A stretch of DNA of 62,694 nucleotides from Methylomagnum ishizawai. Its GTDB lineage: Bacteria > Pseudomonadota > Gammaproteobacteria > Methylococcales > Methylomonadaceae. Location: the NCBI GenBank assembly GCA_945861705.1, contig CAMAVM010000016.1, positions 1 to 62,694 of the forward strand. The letters run 5' to 3'. Shown piece by piece: positions 39,551 through 49,499 of this stretch. The position numbers and the translations under genes were made by a program. The notes beneath the pieces are model-generated. The model ran no database searches, was not told the DNA's origin, and saw only the letters and a list, made by a program, of their open reading frames with translations. How positions within the stretch are numbered: the stretch's first letter is position 1; every line of letters begins with the position of its first letter.

Positions 39551-41509
39551 ATGTCTGCCAAAGCAAAAAAACAAACCTTAGGTTTTGAAACCGAAGTCAA
39601 ACACCTCTTACATCTGATGATCCATTCCTTGTACAGCAACAAGGAAATTTTTCTGCGCGAGTTGATTTCTAATAGCTCAGATGCGGCTGATAAGCTGCGT
39701 TTTGAGGCGTTATCCAATGACGACCTTTACGAAGGCGACAGTGAATTAAAAATTCGTCTGGCGTTCGATAAAGAAAAACGCACTATTACCATCATCGACA
39801 ACGGCATCGGTATGACCCGCGACGAAGTGCAGGAACACATCGGCACGATTGCTAAATCCGGCACTAAACAGTTTTTTGAAAAGCTAACTGGCGAACAAGC
39901 CAAAGATAGCGAATTGATTGGTCAATTTGGTGTGGGCTTTTATTCATCTTTTATCGTCGCCGATAAAGTTACGCTGACCACACGTAAAGCAGGTGCCAGC
40001 AAAGACGAAGCCGCACGTTGGGAATCGGCTGGAGAAGGCGAATACACACTGGAAACTGTGACCAAGGAACAGCGTGGGACGGAAATAGTCTTGCATCTTA
40101 AAGAATCCGAAGTTGAATTTTTGGATAGCTACAGATTACGTTCCATCGTACGAAAATTTTCCGACCACATTTCTATTCCGATTATCATGACTAAAGAGGT
40201 CATGCCGACTTATGAGGAGGAAGAGGAAGAAAAGGACGGCGAGGAAGCTGAACTCAAAGAGAAAACCCCGCCAGAACCCGAAGATGAAACCGTCAATAGC
40301 GCCTCGGCCTTATGGATGAAAGCCCGTCAGGACATAAAAGACGAGGACTACAACGAATTCTACAAGCACGTCAGCCACGATTGGCAAGATCCGCTCGTAC
40401 ATGTTCATAGCAAGGTAGAAGGCACGAATGAATTCACTTTGTTGCTCTACGTGCCAAGCCGTGCGCCGTTCGACCTGTGGGACAGAAACACTAAGCACGG
40501 CGTAAAACTGTATGTGCGTAAAATCTTCATCATGGATGATGCGGAACAACTCATGCCGCGTTACCTGCGTTTTATACGCGGAATAGTTGATGCTGGCTCG
40601 CTACCATTGAACGTATCGCGGGAAATCTTGCAGCAAAGCAAACAACTTAGCACCATCAAATCTGGCGCAGTCAAAAAGGTGCTGGGCATGTTGGAAGGTG
40701 TTGCCAAGAATGAGCCTGAAAAATATGAAAAATTCTGGGCGGAATTTGGGCAAGTGCTGAAAGAAGGCCCGATTGAAGATCATGGCAATAAAGAGCGCAT
40801 CGCCAAATTGCTACGTTTTGCCTCGACCAAAGCCGATACCGACAAGCAAGAAGTTACTTTGGAAGAGTACGTCAGCCGGATGCAGGAAGGTCAGGACAAA
40901 ATATATTACGTAACAGCAGAAACGTTTGCCGCCGCCAAAAAAAGCCCACATCTGGAGATATTCCGCAAAAAAGGCATCGAAGTCTTGTTGCTATCTGACC
41001 GAATTGACGAGTGGTTGATCTCCCACTTAGAAGAATTTGACGGTAAGCATTTGCAATCGGTTGCTAAAGGCGACCTGGACTTAGGTACGCCGGATGATGA
41101 AGAAGCCAAAAAAGAACAGGAAGAAGTCAGCAAAGATTTCGAGGCAGTCATCAAGCAAATCAAAGACGTATTGGGCGATAAAGTCAGCGAAGTCAAATTA
41201 AGCCAACGCCTGACCGACTCCCCTGCTTGTGTGGTTGCCGACGTTTACGGCATGAGCCTGAACATGGAGCGGATCATGAAGGAAGCCGGGCAGGGTATGG
41301 GCATGGGTATGAACAGAAAGCCGATCTTTGAAATCAACCCAAACCATGCTTTAGTGGCAAGACTAAAGATTGAGCAAGATGATGAACGTTTTGCCGATTT
41401 GACCCATATCCTATTTGACCAAGCAATCTTGAGCGAAGGCGGACAATTAGACGATCCTGCGGCGTTTGTGCATAAATTGAATGGGTTGTTACAGGGGTTG
41501 TTGAAGTAG
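39551..41509 (+). CDS. htpG: Molecular chaperone HtpG (Hsp90)
   Basis: The 652-residue cytosolic Hsp90 has the N-terminal GHKL ATPase: [44 protein letters not shown]. The middle domain has the conserved SREILQQ, and the C-terminal dimerisation domain follows. A charged linker around residue 215-245 ([13 protein letters not shown]) is longer than in E. coli HtpG. The gene is bracketed by copies 2 and 3 of the dispersed repeat. Confidence 0.97.
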   Translation: MSAKAKKQTLGFETEVKHLLHLMIHSLYSNKEIFLRELISNSSDAADKLRFEALSNDDLYEGDSELKIRLAFDKEKRTITIIDNGIGMTRDEVQEHIGTIAKSGTKQFFEKLTGEQAKDSELIGQFGVGFYSSFIVADKVTLTTRKAGASKDEAARWESAGEGEYTLETVTKEQRGTEIVLHLKESEVEFLDSYRLRSIVRKFSDHISIPIIMTKEVMPTYEEEEEEKDGEEAELKEKTPPEPEDETVNSASALWMKARQDIKDEDYNEFYKHVSHDWQDPLVHVHSKVEGTNEFTLLLYVPSRAPFDLWDRNTKHGVKLYVRKIFIMDDAEQLMPRYLRFIRGIVDAGSLPLNVSREILQQSKQLSTIKSGAVKKVLGMLEGVAKNEPEKYEKFWAEFGQVLKEGPIEDHGNKERIAKLLRFASTKADTDKQEVTLEEYVSRMQEGQDKIYYVTAETFAAAKKSPHLEIFRKKGIEVLLLSDRIDEWLISHLEEFDGKHLQSVAKGDLDLGTPDDEEAKKEQEEVSKDFEAVIKQIKDVLGDKVSEVKLSQRLTDSPACVVADVYGMSLNMERIMKEAGQGMGMGMNRKPIFEINPNHALVARLKIEQDDERFADLTHILFDQAILSEGGQLDDPAAFVHKLNGLLQGLLK

Positions 41510-41863
41510 TTTTAATAGATACCCACAGTTAAGAAATACGGAGTCAAAAAACATGTTTTTTGAATCCTTATAAACAGCGAATGCCGGAGTGCAAACCAAG
41601 GTTTGTACTCCCGCGTGACGGGTTATGTTAACCCGTCACTAAGTGTTTTAACATATTGCCGCTTTAACCACCCACTGAAACCTGCCAAGCCATAACGATT
41701 CGTATCAAACTATTTTTATTTTAGCTGACGCGCTTAATCATTTTTTAATCATCATCTCTTCATAATTAGCCCTAAGCTTGATTCTTGGACAGGGGCGCAG
41801 TCTGATGCCCAGTTAAGAATCACCTTGACACTACTAGACAGGTTAATTTTAAGGGAGAAAATT
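41510..41863. other. Intergenic region with repeat copy 3 and a strong hairpin
   Basis: Between htpG and the His-rich protein are the repeat at 41526 and an 11-bp-stem hairpin at 41615-41639 (GTGACGGGTTA-TGT-TAACCCGTCAC). A T run is lacking, so it is not a classical terminator. The right part is AT-rich and may hold the promoter of the next gene. Confidence 0.55.
41526..41612. repeat. Dispersed palindromic repeat, copy 3
   Basis: The left side matches copy 1 (AGTTAAGAAATACGGAGTC, then AAAAAACATGTTTTTT at 41546-41561, then TTATAAACAGC). The second palindrome is mutated to GCAAACCAAGGTTTGT (41591-41606) but regains flanking GGAGT/ACTCC arms. It diverges from copies 1 and 2 after the second palindrome. 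Confidence 0.7.
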
Positions 41864-42274
41864 ATGAAATTGAGATATATGGTATTGGCTGTACCCGTAT
41901 TTGTTAGTTATGGATCTTTCACTTATGCGGCAACGAAGGGTATGGATCACGATGATTCATACGCACAACATGGACTGAACGAGAAGCCCGGTCACGGTGG
42001 TTCTTACCACGAAGACAATCGATACGATTTTGATGACCGCATCAAGGAACTGGTAGGAAACCATCATCATAACCATAACGTCTATTTGAGAATGTGCAGA
42101 AATGAGGAAGACGATCATGATTATGGGCATGGCGATCATGACGGACAGGGTGGTCATGATGGCGACTGGGGCGGCGGTCATAACGAAGTACCCGTTCCTG
42201 CTGCGTTTTGGTTGTTCGCCCCGAGCTTAATGGGCTTGCTGAGAATCAACCGCAAAAAACCTCAATATGGGTGA
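41864..42274 (+). CDS. Exported His/Asp/Gly-rich protein with a PEP-CTERM-like tail
   Basis: The 136-residue protein starts at the ATG at 41864, preceded by AAGGGAGAAA. It has a signal peptide (MKLRYMVLAVPVFVSYGSF, likely cut after TYA). The body carries 13 histidines in clusters such as HHHNH and GHGDHD, and many aspartates. The C-terminal sorting region is VPVPAAFWLF, a hydrophobic stretch and RINRKK. That tripartite tail is the VPxPAA form of the PEP-CTERM signal recognised by exosortase. The body is not a family I recognise; the composition suggests metal binding. Confidence 0.75.
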   Translation: MKLRYMVLAVPVFVSYGSFTYAATKGMDHDDSYAQHGLNEKPGHGGSYHEDNRYDFDDRIKELVGNHHHNHNVYLRMCRNEEDDHDYGHGDHDGQGGHDGDWGGGHNEVPVPAAFWLFAPSLMGLLRINRKKPQYG

Positions 42275-42345
42275 GTTGTAGGTTTCGTGTCATGAGGGCG
42301 GGGCGGGAGATGTGGTCACCTTTGTTTCCTTACCGCCCTACCTTG

Positions 42346-42834
42346 CTACCAAACAGGCATCACACGATGTTGTTTTAAATCACTTTTATCAAATATTTCC
42401 CATAATTCTGCATAGCGCATCTGCGTGACAGGATGTCGTAAATGTCCCGCAATTTCTGCCAACGGTTCCAACACAAAGGCATATTTTTCGATTTCGTCGC
42501 GCGGTATTTGGATGCGACCTTCGTTGATAATCACGTCACCATAGAGTACAAGGTCTAAATCCAGCGTTCGTGCGGAAAACTTTTTACAGTCGCGGTTGCG
42601 ACCATTGTCCAGTTCGATTTGTCGTAATTGATCGACGATTTTCTTAATATCTAGGTTCGATTCAAAGGCTGCGACCAAGTTATAAAACGCATCGCCTGTA
42701 AAACCCATGGATTCAGATTCGTAGATACTGGATAAGGTAAGCCGACCATAAAGTCCAGTCAGGGCTTTGATGCTGGCAGGAATGTGTTTTTCCTTGTCGA
42801 TGTTGCTGCCAATGCTGATATATCCGGTTGGCAT
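42346..42834 (-). CDS. folK: 6-hydroxymethyl-7,8-dihydropterin pyrophosphokinase FolK
   Basis: The 162-residue folate enzyme activates hydroxymethyldihydropterin with ATP. The start is taken as the internal ATG giving MPTGYISIGSNIDKEKH, one base after folB ends. The longer frame adds 16 residues overlapping folB. The motif RTLDLDLVLYGD and the N-terminal SIGSN are typical. Confidence 0.93.
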   Translation of the reverse strand: MPTGYISIGSNIDKEKHIPASIKALTGLYGRLTLSSIYESESMGFTGDAFYNLVAAFESNLDIKKIVDQLRQIELDNGRNRDCKKFSARTLDLDLVLYGDVIINEGRIQIPRDEIEKYAFVLEPLAEIAGHLRHPVTQMRYAELWEIFDKSDLKQHRVMPVW

Positions 42835-42835
42835 G

Positions 42836-43189
42836 TTACTTACGCCCTCGTTCAACAATAATACCGACATCGCTGGCACCACGGATCGCGCCTTTTTTGT
42901 TCAGGGTCACTTTTACCCAAGGCACATTGAATTCATTGATAATAATGTCGGCAATTTCCACTGTCAGCCGCTCCACCAGAAAATAATTACTGGCTTCGAC
43001 GAAAGCGATAATCCGTTTGGATACTGCCTTATAATCTAAGGTGAATGCAATATCGTCGGTTACGGCGGCTTTTTGGATGTCGTAAGCCATTTCTATGTCC
43101 AATATGACTGTTTGTTTGGTTTCCCGTTCCCAGTCGAAAATACCGATAATAGTCTCGATTTGAAGCCCGCCTAAAAATATAATGTCCAT
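42836..43189 (-). CDS. folB: Dihydroneopterin aldolase FolB
   Basis: The 117-residue enzyme cleaves dihydroneopterin to the FolK substrate. MDIIFLGGLQIETIIGIFDWERE and the late VTLNKKGAIRGASDVG match the family. It forms a two-gene operon with folK and is divergent from plsY, with an 88-bp shared spacer. Confidence 0.93.
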   Translation of the reverse strand: MDIIFLGGLQIETIIGIFDWERETKQTVILDIEMAYDIQKAAVTDDIAFTLDYKAVSKRIIAFVEASNYFLVERLTVEIADIIINEFNVPWVKVTLNKKGAIRGASDVGIIVERGRK

Positions 43190-43277
43190 AGTAATTTCCG
43201 GTTATGATGTGCCGTTTTGAAGCGGTAAGTATCGGGGATATGAACAGTAGTTACAAGTTTTGGATGGAAGGTGGTTA

Positions 43278-43847
43278 ATGTTTGAGTGGTTGGTAATTCC
43301 TGCGGCGTATTTATTGGGTTCAGTTTCTTGTGCGATTATTACCTGCCGCATAATGGGTTTGCCCGATCCTCGAGGGCAAGGTTCTGGTAATCCAGGTGCC
43401 ACCAATGTGATGCGGATTGGTGGCAAAAAAGCGGCGGCGATCACTTTGCTGGGGGATATGCTAAAAGGTTTTATCCCTGCCTATCTGGCGAATTTATTGG
43501 GTGTGACACCGATTATTTTGGCTATGACCGGCCTGGCTGCATTTTTCGGTCACCTTTATCCCATATTTTTTGGGCTTAAAGGCGGTAAAGGCGTTGCCAC
43601 TTCCTTAGGGGTTTTGCTGGGGTTTTCTTGGGTTTTGGGATTGGCTGTTATCGGCACTTGGCTGTTGGTTTATAAATTACGGAAGATTTCATCGCTGTCT
43701 GCGCTTACCGCCTCGGTGTTATCGCCGGTTTATGCTTGGTTTATTTTGGGTGATAAGGTTATTGTTGGTGCGGCTATGGTGATGATGGTGTTTTTGCTGT
43801 TCCGGCACAAAAGCAATATACAGCGGTTGTTGGCTGGGGAAGAATAG
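43278..43847 (+). CDS. plsY: Acyl-phosphate:glycerol-3-phosphate acyltransferase PlsY
   Basis: The 189-residue polytopic membrane enzyme makes lysophosphatidic acid. The start is the ATG at 43278 (MFEWLVIPAAYLLGS). The family motifs GSGNPGATNVMR, GDMLKGFIPA and GGKGVATSLGVLL are in order. A six-residue longer frame is not family-like. Confidence 0.95.
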   Translation: MFEWLVIPAAYLLGSVSCAIITCRIMGLPDPRGQGSGNPGATNVMRIGGKKAAAITLLGDMLKGFIPAYLANLLGVTPIILAMTGLAAFFGHLYPIFFGLKGGKGVATSLGVLLGFSWVLGLAVIGTWLLVYKLRKISSLSALTASVLSPVYAWFILGDKVIVGAAMVMMVFLLFRHKSNIQRLLAGEE

Positions 43848-43855
43848 CCAAAGCT

Positions 43856-44860
43856 TTAGATCAATTCACTAATCGGCCAGCGCGGTCTGGCGACTATTTC
43901 AAGGTTCTGCTGTTCACCTCTTACTAAGCGCTGACAACCCGCATAAGCAATCATTGCACCGTTGTCGGTGCAAAATTCTGATCTGGGGAAATAGATTTCG
44001 CTTTTTTCCAATGCCGCCATTTCACTTAAAGCAGCACGAATTTGCTTATTTGCACTAACGCCGCCAGCCACCACTAATCTTTTAATGCCAGTTTGCCGGA
44101 TTGCGCGTTTGCACTTGATGCTGAGGGTTTCGGCAACGGCTTGTTGGAAGGCGTAAGCGATGTCGGCTTTGTCTTGCTCGGTTTTTTGGCTTTTGTTGAA
44201 GGTGTTAAGCGTAAAGGTCTTTAGTCCGCTAAAACTGAAATCCAGCCCTGGCCTGTCTGTCATGGGACGTGGAAATTTATAAACTTGCTCACCTTGTTCG
44301 GCAAGTTTAGATAATTTCGGCCCACCGGGATAGCCTAAGCCTAGCATTTTTGCAGTCTTATCAAAGGCTTCACCAGCGGCATCATCCAGTGATTCACCTA
44401 ATAATTGATAACGACCTACGCCTTCGACCTGCACTAACAAGGTATGTCCACCAGATATTAATAGTGCAACAAAGGGATATGGCGGCGGATAAGCTTCCAA
44501 CATGGGCGCGAGTAGATGGCCTTCCATGTGATGTACGGCTATTGCGGGTATTCCCCAAGCCCAAGCAAGGCTTCTCGCAGTGGCTGCTCCGACCAGCAAA
44601 GCCCCCATCAAACCTGGGCCTGCAGTGTACGCTATACCGTCAATAGCGCTTTTTTGCAGACGGCTTTCTTGTAAGGTTTGCTTGATTAGCGGAATTAATT
44701 TGCGGATATGGTCGCGGGATGCCAACTCCGGCACTACACCGCCGTATTCGTTGTGCATGGCAGTTTGGCTGTATAAATGGTGGCTAATCAGCCCGTGTTC
44801 GGAGTGATAAATGGCAACGCCGGTGTCATCGCAAGAGGTTTCTATCCCTAAAACATACAT
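43856..44860 (-). CDS. tsaD: tRNA N6-threonylcarbamoyladenosine transferase TsaD
   Basis: The 334-residue ASKHA-fold protein makes t6A37 in ANN-decoding tRNAs with TsaB, E and C. The metal-site histidines are in [21 protein letters not shown] and [12 protein letters not shown] are typical. The start is the ATG at 44860 (MYVLGIETS). The longer frame adds 31 unrelated residues and runs through the rpsU promoter. It is divergent from rpsU, an arrangement common in gammaproteobacteria. Confidence 0.95.
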   Translation of the reverse strand: MYVLGIETSCDDTGVAIYHSEHGLISHHLYSQTAMHNEYGGVVPELASRDHIRKLIPLIKQTLQESRLQKSAIDGIAYTAGPGLMGALLVGAATARSLAWAWGIPAIAVHHMEGHLLAPMLEAYPPPYPFVALLISGGHTLLVQVEGVGRYQLLGESLDDAAGEAFDKTAKMLGLGYPGGPKLSKLAEQGEQVYKFPRPMTDRPGLDFSFSGLKTFTLNTFNKSQKTEQDKADIAYAFQQAVAETLSIKCKRAIRQTGIKRLVVAGGVSANKQIRAALSEMAALEKSEIYFPRSEFCTDNGAMIAYAGCQRLVRGEQQNLEIVARPRWPISELI

Positions 44861-44867
44861 TGAGTTT

Positions 44868-44895
44868 TTGAAAAAATAAAAGATAGGGTTATAAT
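44868..44895 (+). promoter_or_regulatory. Sigma-70 promoter of the rpsU-yqeY-dnaG-rpoD operon
   Basis: TTGAAA at 44868-44873 and a perfect TATAAT at 44890-44895 are 16 bp apart. Transcription would begin near 44902 and reach rpsU at 44975. The promoter starts only 7 bp upstream of the divergent tsaD start codon. Confidence 0.75.
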
Positions 44896-44974
44896 CAACG
44901 GTTCTTTTTATTGCGTGGGCACAAATGCCGCGCTTAAAAACCGTTTCATTCAAATATTAACATAATGGAAAGCT

Positions 44975-45208
44975 ATGCCGTCAGTCAAAATTAAAGAAAA
45001 TGAGCCCTTCGATATCGCTATTCGCCGCTTCAAACGTGCATGTGAGAAGGCTGGTGTGTTGGCGGAAGTGCGTCGCCGTGAATTCTATGAAAAACCTACC
45101 TCAGAGCGTAAACGTAAAGGTGCTGCTGCGGTTAAACGCCATTTGAAAAAGCTAGCGCGTGAGCGTTACGCACTCAAAAACTTGCGTCGTGGTCGTCCCG
45201 TACTGTAA
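44975..45208 (+). CDS. rpsU: 30S ribosomal protein S21
   Basis: The 77-residue basic protein has the S21 pattern [20 protein letters not shown] and [14 protein letters not shown]. It helps mRNA binding on the small subunit. It is slightly longer than the E. coli protein (71). It is first in the macromolecular synthesis operon. Confidence 0.96.
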   Translation: MPSVKIKENEPFDIAIRRFKRACEKAGVLAEVRRREFYEKPTSERKRKGAAAVKRHLKKLARERYALKNLRRGRPVL

Positions 45209-45217
45209 ATCAGAACT

Positions 45218-45670
45218 ATGACAGGCTTGCTAACAGACCGTATCAAGGACGATATGAAGGTCTCCATGAAAGGGGGCGCGAAAGCTAGGTTGCAAGTCAT
45301 CCGGTTAATGCTGGCTGCTGTCAAGCAGGTTGAGGTCGATGAACGCATCACGCTGGACGATGCGCGAACCCTTCAAGTGCTGGACAAGATGATGAAGCAG
45401 CGCCGTGAGTCCATCCGGCTATTTTCTGATGCCGGTAGAACGGATTTGGTCGCCATTGAGGAAGCAGAGGTGCTGGTGATCCAGGATTTTATGCCGCAAG
45501 CCCTTACCGAAGCCGAAATTGATGGCATGGTGAATGCCGCCGTTGCCGAATCCGGCGCGGAATCAGTGAAAGATATGGGCAAAGTGATGGCATTGCTCAA
45601 AGGAAAAATGCAAGGACGCGCCGATATGGCAGTTGTCAGCGCCAAAATCAAGGCCGCGTTCCCCAACTAA
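45218..45670 (+). CDS. GatB/YqeY domain protein
   Basis: The 150-residue protein has the tail domain of glutaminyl/asparaginyl amidotransferase subunit B alone. MTGLLTDRIKDDMKVSMK, VIQDFMPQALTEAEI and DMGKVMALLKGKMQGRADMA are typical of YqeY. It is usually found between rpsU and dnaG, as here. Its function is not known; a tRNA-related role is suspected. Confidence 0.93.
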   Translation: MTGLLTDRIKDDMKVSMKGGAKARLQVIRLMLAAVKQVEVDERITLDDARTLQVLDKMMKQRRESIRLFSDAGRTDLVAIEEAEVLVIQDFMPQALTEAEIDGMVNAAVAESGAESVKDMGKVMALLKGKMQGRADMAVVSAKIKAAFPN

Positions 45671-45686
45671 GCATCCCGCTCTGGCG

Positions 45687-47444
45687 ATGTCCGGCAGGAT
45701 TCCCAAGCATTTTATCGACGACCTGCTGACCAGGGTTGATATTGTCGATTTAATCGATTCCCACGTTCCACTTAAGAAAACCGGCGCGAACTACGTCGCT
45801 CGGTGTCCGTTTCATTCCGAGAAAACGCCTAGTTTTTCAGTCAACCGCAACAAACAGTTTTTTCATTGCTTCGGTTGCGGCGCAAGTGGCAATGCTATTG
45901 GTTTTTTGATGGATTTCAGCCATTTGGATTTTGTCGAAGCCGTCGAAGACCTCGCTACTTTTGCGGGTGTTGACGTGGTTAGGGAAGCGGTTGATTTTAA
46001 AGGAACTACACAAAAACCAGAAAACATCAGCGACCAATATCAGCTACTGGAACAAGTGGCGGCTTACTACGTGAAATGCCTTAGAACCGACGAAGCCGGA
46101 AAAAAAGCCGTTAGCTATCTAAAATCCAGGGGCGTTAATGACGATTGTGCCAAGGAATTCATGCTTGGCTACGCGCCCGATGAATGGCAGGCATTAGCTA
46201 ATCGTTTTGATCAAAACCAGCTAATCCAAGCAGGACTGTTGATTGATAAGGATGGTAGGGCGTATGACCGCTTTCGTGGGCGCGTTATGTACCCTATTAG
46301 GGACAAGCGCGGTCGAATTGTCGGTTTTGGTGGGCGGGTATTGGATGATTCAATGCCTAAGTACTTGAATTCACCGGAAACACCAGTCTTTCAAAAAGGC
46401 AAAGAGGTCTATGGCCTCTTCGAGTTGCTCCGTAAAGAAGCTAAGCCCAAACGGATTCTCATCGTTGAAGGCTATATGGATGTTATCGCCTTGGCGGGAA
46501 GTGGAATTCACTATTCCGTAGCAACCTTGGGAACTGCGACATCGCAAGCCCATCTCGATTTATTATTCCGGTTTTCATCCGAACTGGTATTTTGCTTTGA
46601 CGGCGATAAAGCCGGACGTGATGCCGCTTGGCGTGCAATGGAGTCGGCATTCGGCGCACTTAAAGATGGTCGGCAAGTCCGCATCATGTTGCTGCCGCAG
46701 AACCATGACCCTGATTCGCTGGTGCGTGAAGAAGGTGCGGAGGGTTTTGCCGAGCGCGTACAGCAATCTCAACCCTTATCGGATTATTTTTTTAGCACGT
46801 TAGCTAGCGACCTTAAGCTTGACGAAATGGAAGGTCGGTCACAATTGATAAATAAAGCAAAGCCTTACTTAGAGAGGCTGCCATTAAGTGTGTTTCGAGA
46901 CATGATGTTTGTCAGATTGAATGAATTAACCCGATCAAGTTTGCTGGATGTTTCAGGAAATCCAGCTAGACTTAATCCCAAATCAATAGGCAATCGACCC
47001 CATGAACGGCGTTTGCCATCGTTGCCACGGCTAATCATTGCCTTACTGGTGCAGCATCCAGAACTCATCAGCAAGGTCGAGCAGAAGGAAATTATTTGGG
47101 ATGGACTGGAATTTTCTGGTATTCAATTGTTCAGAGATATTCTGGCGGTGGTTTTGAGAATAAAACCAGCCAATACTGCGGTATTACTTGAACATTACCG
47201 AAATCATCCTGATGAAAAAATTATTAAAGATCTAGCCTCATTGGGTTTGCTGACTTCGGGGCAAAATGTCGAGGCGGAAGGCGTGGAAAATGAATTTAGT
47301 GATGCTTTGGATAGGTTACTAGCTCAAGCCAGAGAAGCTTGTCTTGATGGATTGCTGGCAAAAGGGAAGGACAATGGCTTGAATCAGGACGAAAAGGAAT
47401 TATTGCGTAAGCTCTTGGTTATTAAACATAGCGGTGCAATATAA
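45687..47444 (+). CDS. dnaG: DNA primase DnaG
   Basis: The 585-residue enzyme makes replication primers. The N-terminal zinc ligands are C40, H43, C61 and C64. The TOPRIM core has VEGYMDVIAL and CFDGDKAGRDAAWRA. The C-terminal helicase-binding domain follows. The start is the ATG at 45687 (MSGRIPKHFID). An 18-residue longer frame overlaps yqeY and is not conserved. Confidence 0.96.
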   Translation: MSGRIPKHFIDDLLTRVDIVDLIDSHVPLKKTGANYVARCPFHSEKTPSFSVNRNKQFFHCFGCGASGNAIGFLMDFSHLDFVEAVEDLATFAGVDVVREAVDFKGTTQKPENISDQYQLLEQVAAYYVKCLRTDEAGKKAVSYLKSRGVNDDCAKEFMLGYAPDEWQALANRFDQNQLIQAGLLIDKDGRAYDRFRGRVMYPIRDKRGRIVGFGGRVLDDSMPKYLNSPETPVFQKGKEVYGLFELLRKEAKPKRILIVEGYMDVIALAGSGIHYSVATLGTATSQAHLDLLFRFSSELVFCFDGDKAGRDAAWRAMESAFGALKDGRQVRIMLLPQNHDPDSLVREEGAEGFAERVQQSQPLSDYFFSTLASDLKLDEMEGRSQLINKAKPYLERLPLSVFRDMMFVRLNELTRSSLLDVSGNPARLNPKSIGNRPHERRLPSLPRLIIALLVQHPELISKVEQKEIIWDGLEFSGIQLFRDILAVVLRIKPANTAVLLEHYRNHPDEKIIKDLASLGLLTSGQNVEAEGVENEFSDALDRLLAQAREACLDGLLAKGKDNGLNQDEKELLRKLLVIKHSGAI

Positions 47445-47511
47445 CAAATTTTATAGTACAATTGGCGGTTGATTTCAGTCAGGTTAAACCAAAGTAAGGC
47501 ATGGGAAAAAT

Positions 47512-49335
47512 ATGAGTCAAGACCAACATTCTCAACTCAGGCAATTGATAGCCAAAGGCAAAGCGCAGGGATACCTGACTTATGCTGAGGTGAACGATCA
47601 CTTGCCCAGTGATATTTCCGATCCTGAGCAAATCGAAGAATTCATTGGCACCATAAACGATTTAGGTATCCAGGTTTACGAAGCTGCGCCTGATGAAGAC
47701 TCTCTGATTACCGATTCTGCTACGGTTACTACTGACGATGAAGATGCCGAAGAGGTTGCCGCTTTAGCTTCTGTCGATAGCGAATTTGGGCGTACGACCG
47801 ATCCCGTACGCATGTATATGCGCGAAATGGGTTCCGTTGAGTTGTTAACCCGCGCTGATGAATTAAAAATTGCCAAACGCATTGAAGAAGGCAATCAACA
47901 GCTTGTTAAGGCTATTTCTCGGTCTTGCGTGGTTGTTGAAGATGTTTTGCAATCATTTGATTCCATTTCTGAAGAAGAAAGCAGCATTAGACTGTCAGAC
48001 ATGATTGTGGGCTTTACTGACTTAAGCGAACCTGAGGACTTATTGATTAGTCCGGCTTCTATTGAAGCCGTTGAAGGTTTAGAAGGTGCTGAAGTAGCCA
48101 GCCCTGAAGAAGATGTAAAAGGACTCAATTTAGATGAAGTTAAAGAAAAAATTGACCAACTCAGAGAGCAACTGAAAGCAGCTTCATCGGCTATTAGTGA
48201 ATATGGCTATGTCAGTGAGCAGACGGAAAACGCATTTGAAACACTCGCCGGCTTGTTTATCGAGCTGAAATGGGCGCCACAATACCTGAAAAAACTCACA
48301 GCCATTATTCCTGATGGAGTCGCTTCCGTACGTGAACAGGAAAGAGTGATCCATGATATATTTGTGAAAAAAGCAAAAATGCCCCGTCTGGAGTTTATTG
48401 CTGCTTATACAAATAATGAAACTCGCGCGGACTGGCTAGAGCAGTATTTTGACAAGAATAACCCGTATTCGGCAGTTTTAAAGGAGTATGAGAAAGAGTT
48501 ACGTAAAGCTCGGAAAGTATTAGCTGAGATTGAAGTTAACTTTGGGCTGACCATTGGTGGTTTAAAAGACATTAACCGCCGCATTTCGATTGGCGAGGCA
48601 AAAGCTAGACGCGCCAAAAAGGAAATGATCGAAGCCAATTTGCGTTTGGTTATCTCCATTGCGAAAAAATATACCAATCGTGGCTTGCAGTTCCTTGATT
48701 TAATTCAAGAAGGCAATATTGGCTTGATGAAAGCGGTCGATAAATTTGAGTACCGCCGTGGCTACAAGTTTTCCACTTATGCTACTTGGTGGATCAGGCA
48801 GGCGATCACCCGCTCCATTGCCGATCAAGCGCGGACGATTCGTATCCCAGTCCACATGATAGAAACCATCAACAAGTTGAACCGGATTTCAAGGCAGATT
48901 CTCCAGGAATTAGGTCGTGAAGCAACACCCGAAGAACTGGCAGTGCGTATGGAAATGCCGGAAGACAAAGTCCGTAAGGTGTTAAAGATCGCCAAAGAGC
49001 CTATCTCCATGGAAACCCCGATTGGTGATGATGAAGATTCGCATTTGGGCGATTTTATTGAAGATTCAAGGGTGTTGTCCCCAATTGAAGCGGCGACTAT
49101 TGCGGGCTTGCGTGAATCCACCCAGAATGTGTTGGCTGGATTGACTGCAAGGGAAGCAAAAGTTCTGCGTATGCGCTTTGGCATCAATATGAACACCGAT
49201 CATACGCTTGAAGAAGTCGGCAAGCAGTTTGATGTCACCCGTGAGCGCATCCGTCAAATCGAGGCGAAAGCCTTAAGGAAGCTACGGCATCCGTCCAGAT
49301 CAGAGCAATTAAGATGCTTTTTGGATGGTGAATAG
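47512..49335 (+). CDS. rpoD: RNA polymerase sigma-70 factor RpoD
   Basis: The 607-residue housekeeping sigma factor begins with region 1.1 ([19 protein letters not shown]). An acidic non-conserved stretch and region 1.2 ([18 protein letters not shown]) come next. Regions 2-4 carry the -10 readers ([17 protein letters not shown]) and the -35 reader ([34 protein letters not shown]). It is last in the operon, 67 bp after dnaG. Confidence 0.97.
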   Translation: MSQDQHSQLRQLIAKGKAQGYLTYAEVNDHLPSDISDPEQIEEFIGTINDLGIQVYEAAPDEDSLITDSATVTTDDEDAEEVAALASVDSEFGRTTDPVRMYMREMGSVELLTRADELKIAKRIEEGNQQLVKAISRSCVVVEDVLQSFDSISEEESSIRLSDMIVGFTDLSEPEDLLISPASIEAVEGLEGAEVASPEEDVKGLNLDEVKEKIDQLREQLKAASSAISEYGYVSEQTENAFETLAGLFIELKWAPQYLKKLTAIIPDGVASVREQERVIHDIFVKKAKMPRLEFIAAYTNNETRADWLEQYFDKNNPYSAVLKEYEKELRKARKVLAEIEVNFGLTIGGLKDINRRISIGEAKARRAKKEMIEANLRLVISIAKKYTNRGLQFLDLIQEGNIGLMKAVDKFEYRRGYKFSTYATWWIRQAITRSIADQARTIRIPVHMIETINKLNRISRQILQELGREATPEELAVRMEMPEDKVRKVLKIAKEPISMETPIGDDEDSHLGDFIEDSRVLSPIEAATIAGLRESTQNVLAGLTAREAKVLRMRFGINMNTDHTLEEVGKQFDVTRERIRQIEAKALRKLRHPSRSEQLRCFLDGE

Positions 49336-49354
49336 CTTCATTTAAATAAACACA

Positions 49355-49431
49355 GGGCCCTTAGCTCAGTTGGTTAGAGCATCCGACTCATAATCGGCAG
49401 GTCGTAGGTTCAAGTCCTACAGGGCCCACCA
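49355..49431 (+). tRNA. tRNA with anticodon CAT (Ile2 more likely than elongator Met)
   Basis: The 77-nt cloverleaf has acceptor GGGCCCT paired with AGGGCCC, A73 and an encoded CCA, D stem GCTC/GAGC, anticodon loop CTCATAA (anticodon 49389-49391) and a T arm with GTTCAAG. The CAT anticodon can be elongator Met or the lysidine-modified Ile2. Pairs C4-G69 and C5-G68 in the acceptor stem and similarity to E. coli ileX favour Ile2. It is not initiator Met, as the GGG/CCC anticodon stem pairs are absent. Confidence 0.9.
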
Positions 49432-49443
49432 TTAAGTACATAG

Positions 49444-49464
49444 AGGCTGCCTGTGCAGCCTTTT
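49444..49464 (+). terminator. Terminator between the tRNA and metK
   Basis: AGGCTGC (49444-49450) and GCAGCCT (49455-49461) form a 7-bp stem with a 4-nt loop, followed by TTTT. It ends the rpoD/tRNA transcript and lies 36 bp before metK. Confidence 0.7.
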
Positions 49465-49499
49465 GGCTATTCAAGTTTACTATTAACAAAGGTGGTATT

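Noticed and set aside
49355..49431. Initiator tRNA-fMet
   Set aside because: The first base pair is matched and the anticodon stem lacks three G-C pairs, so it is an elongator or Ile2 type.
49432..49499. SAM riboswitch before metK
   Set aside because: Only a short terminator hairpin fits in the 68-bp spacer; no SAM-aptamer core could be built.
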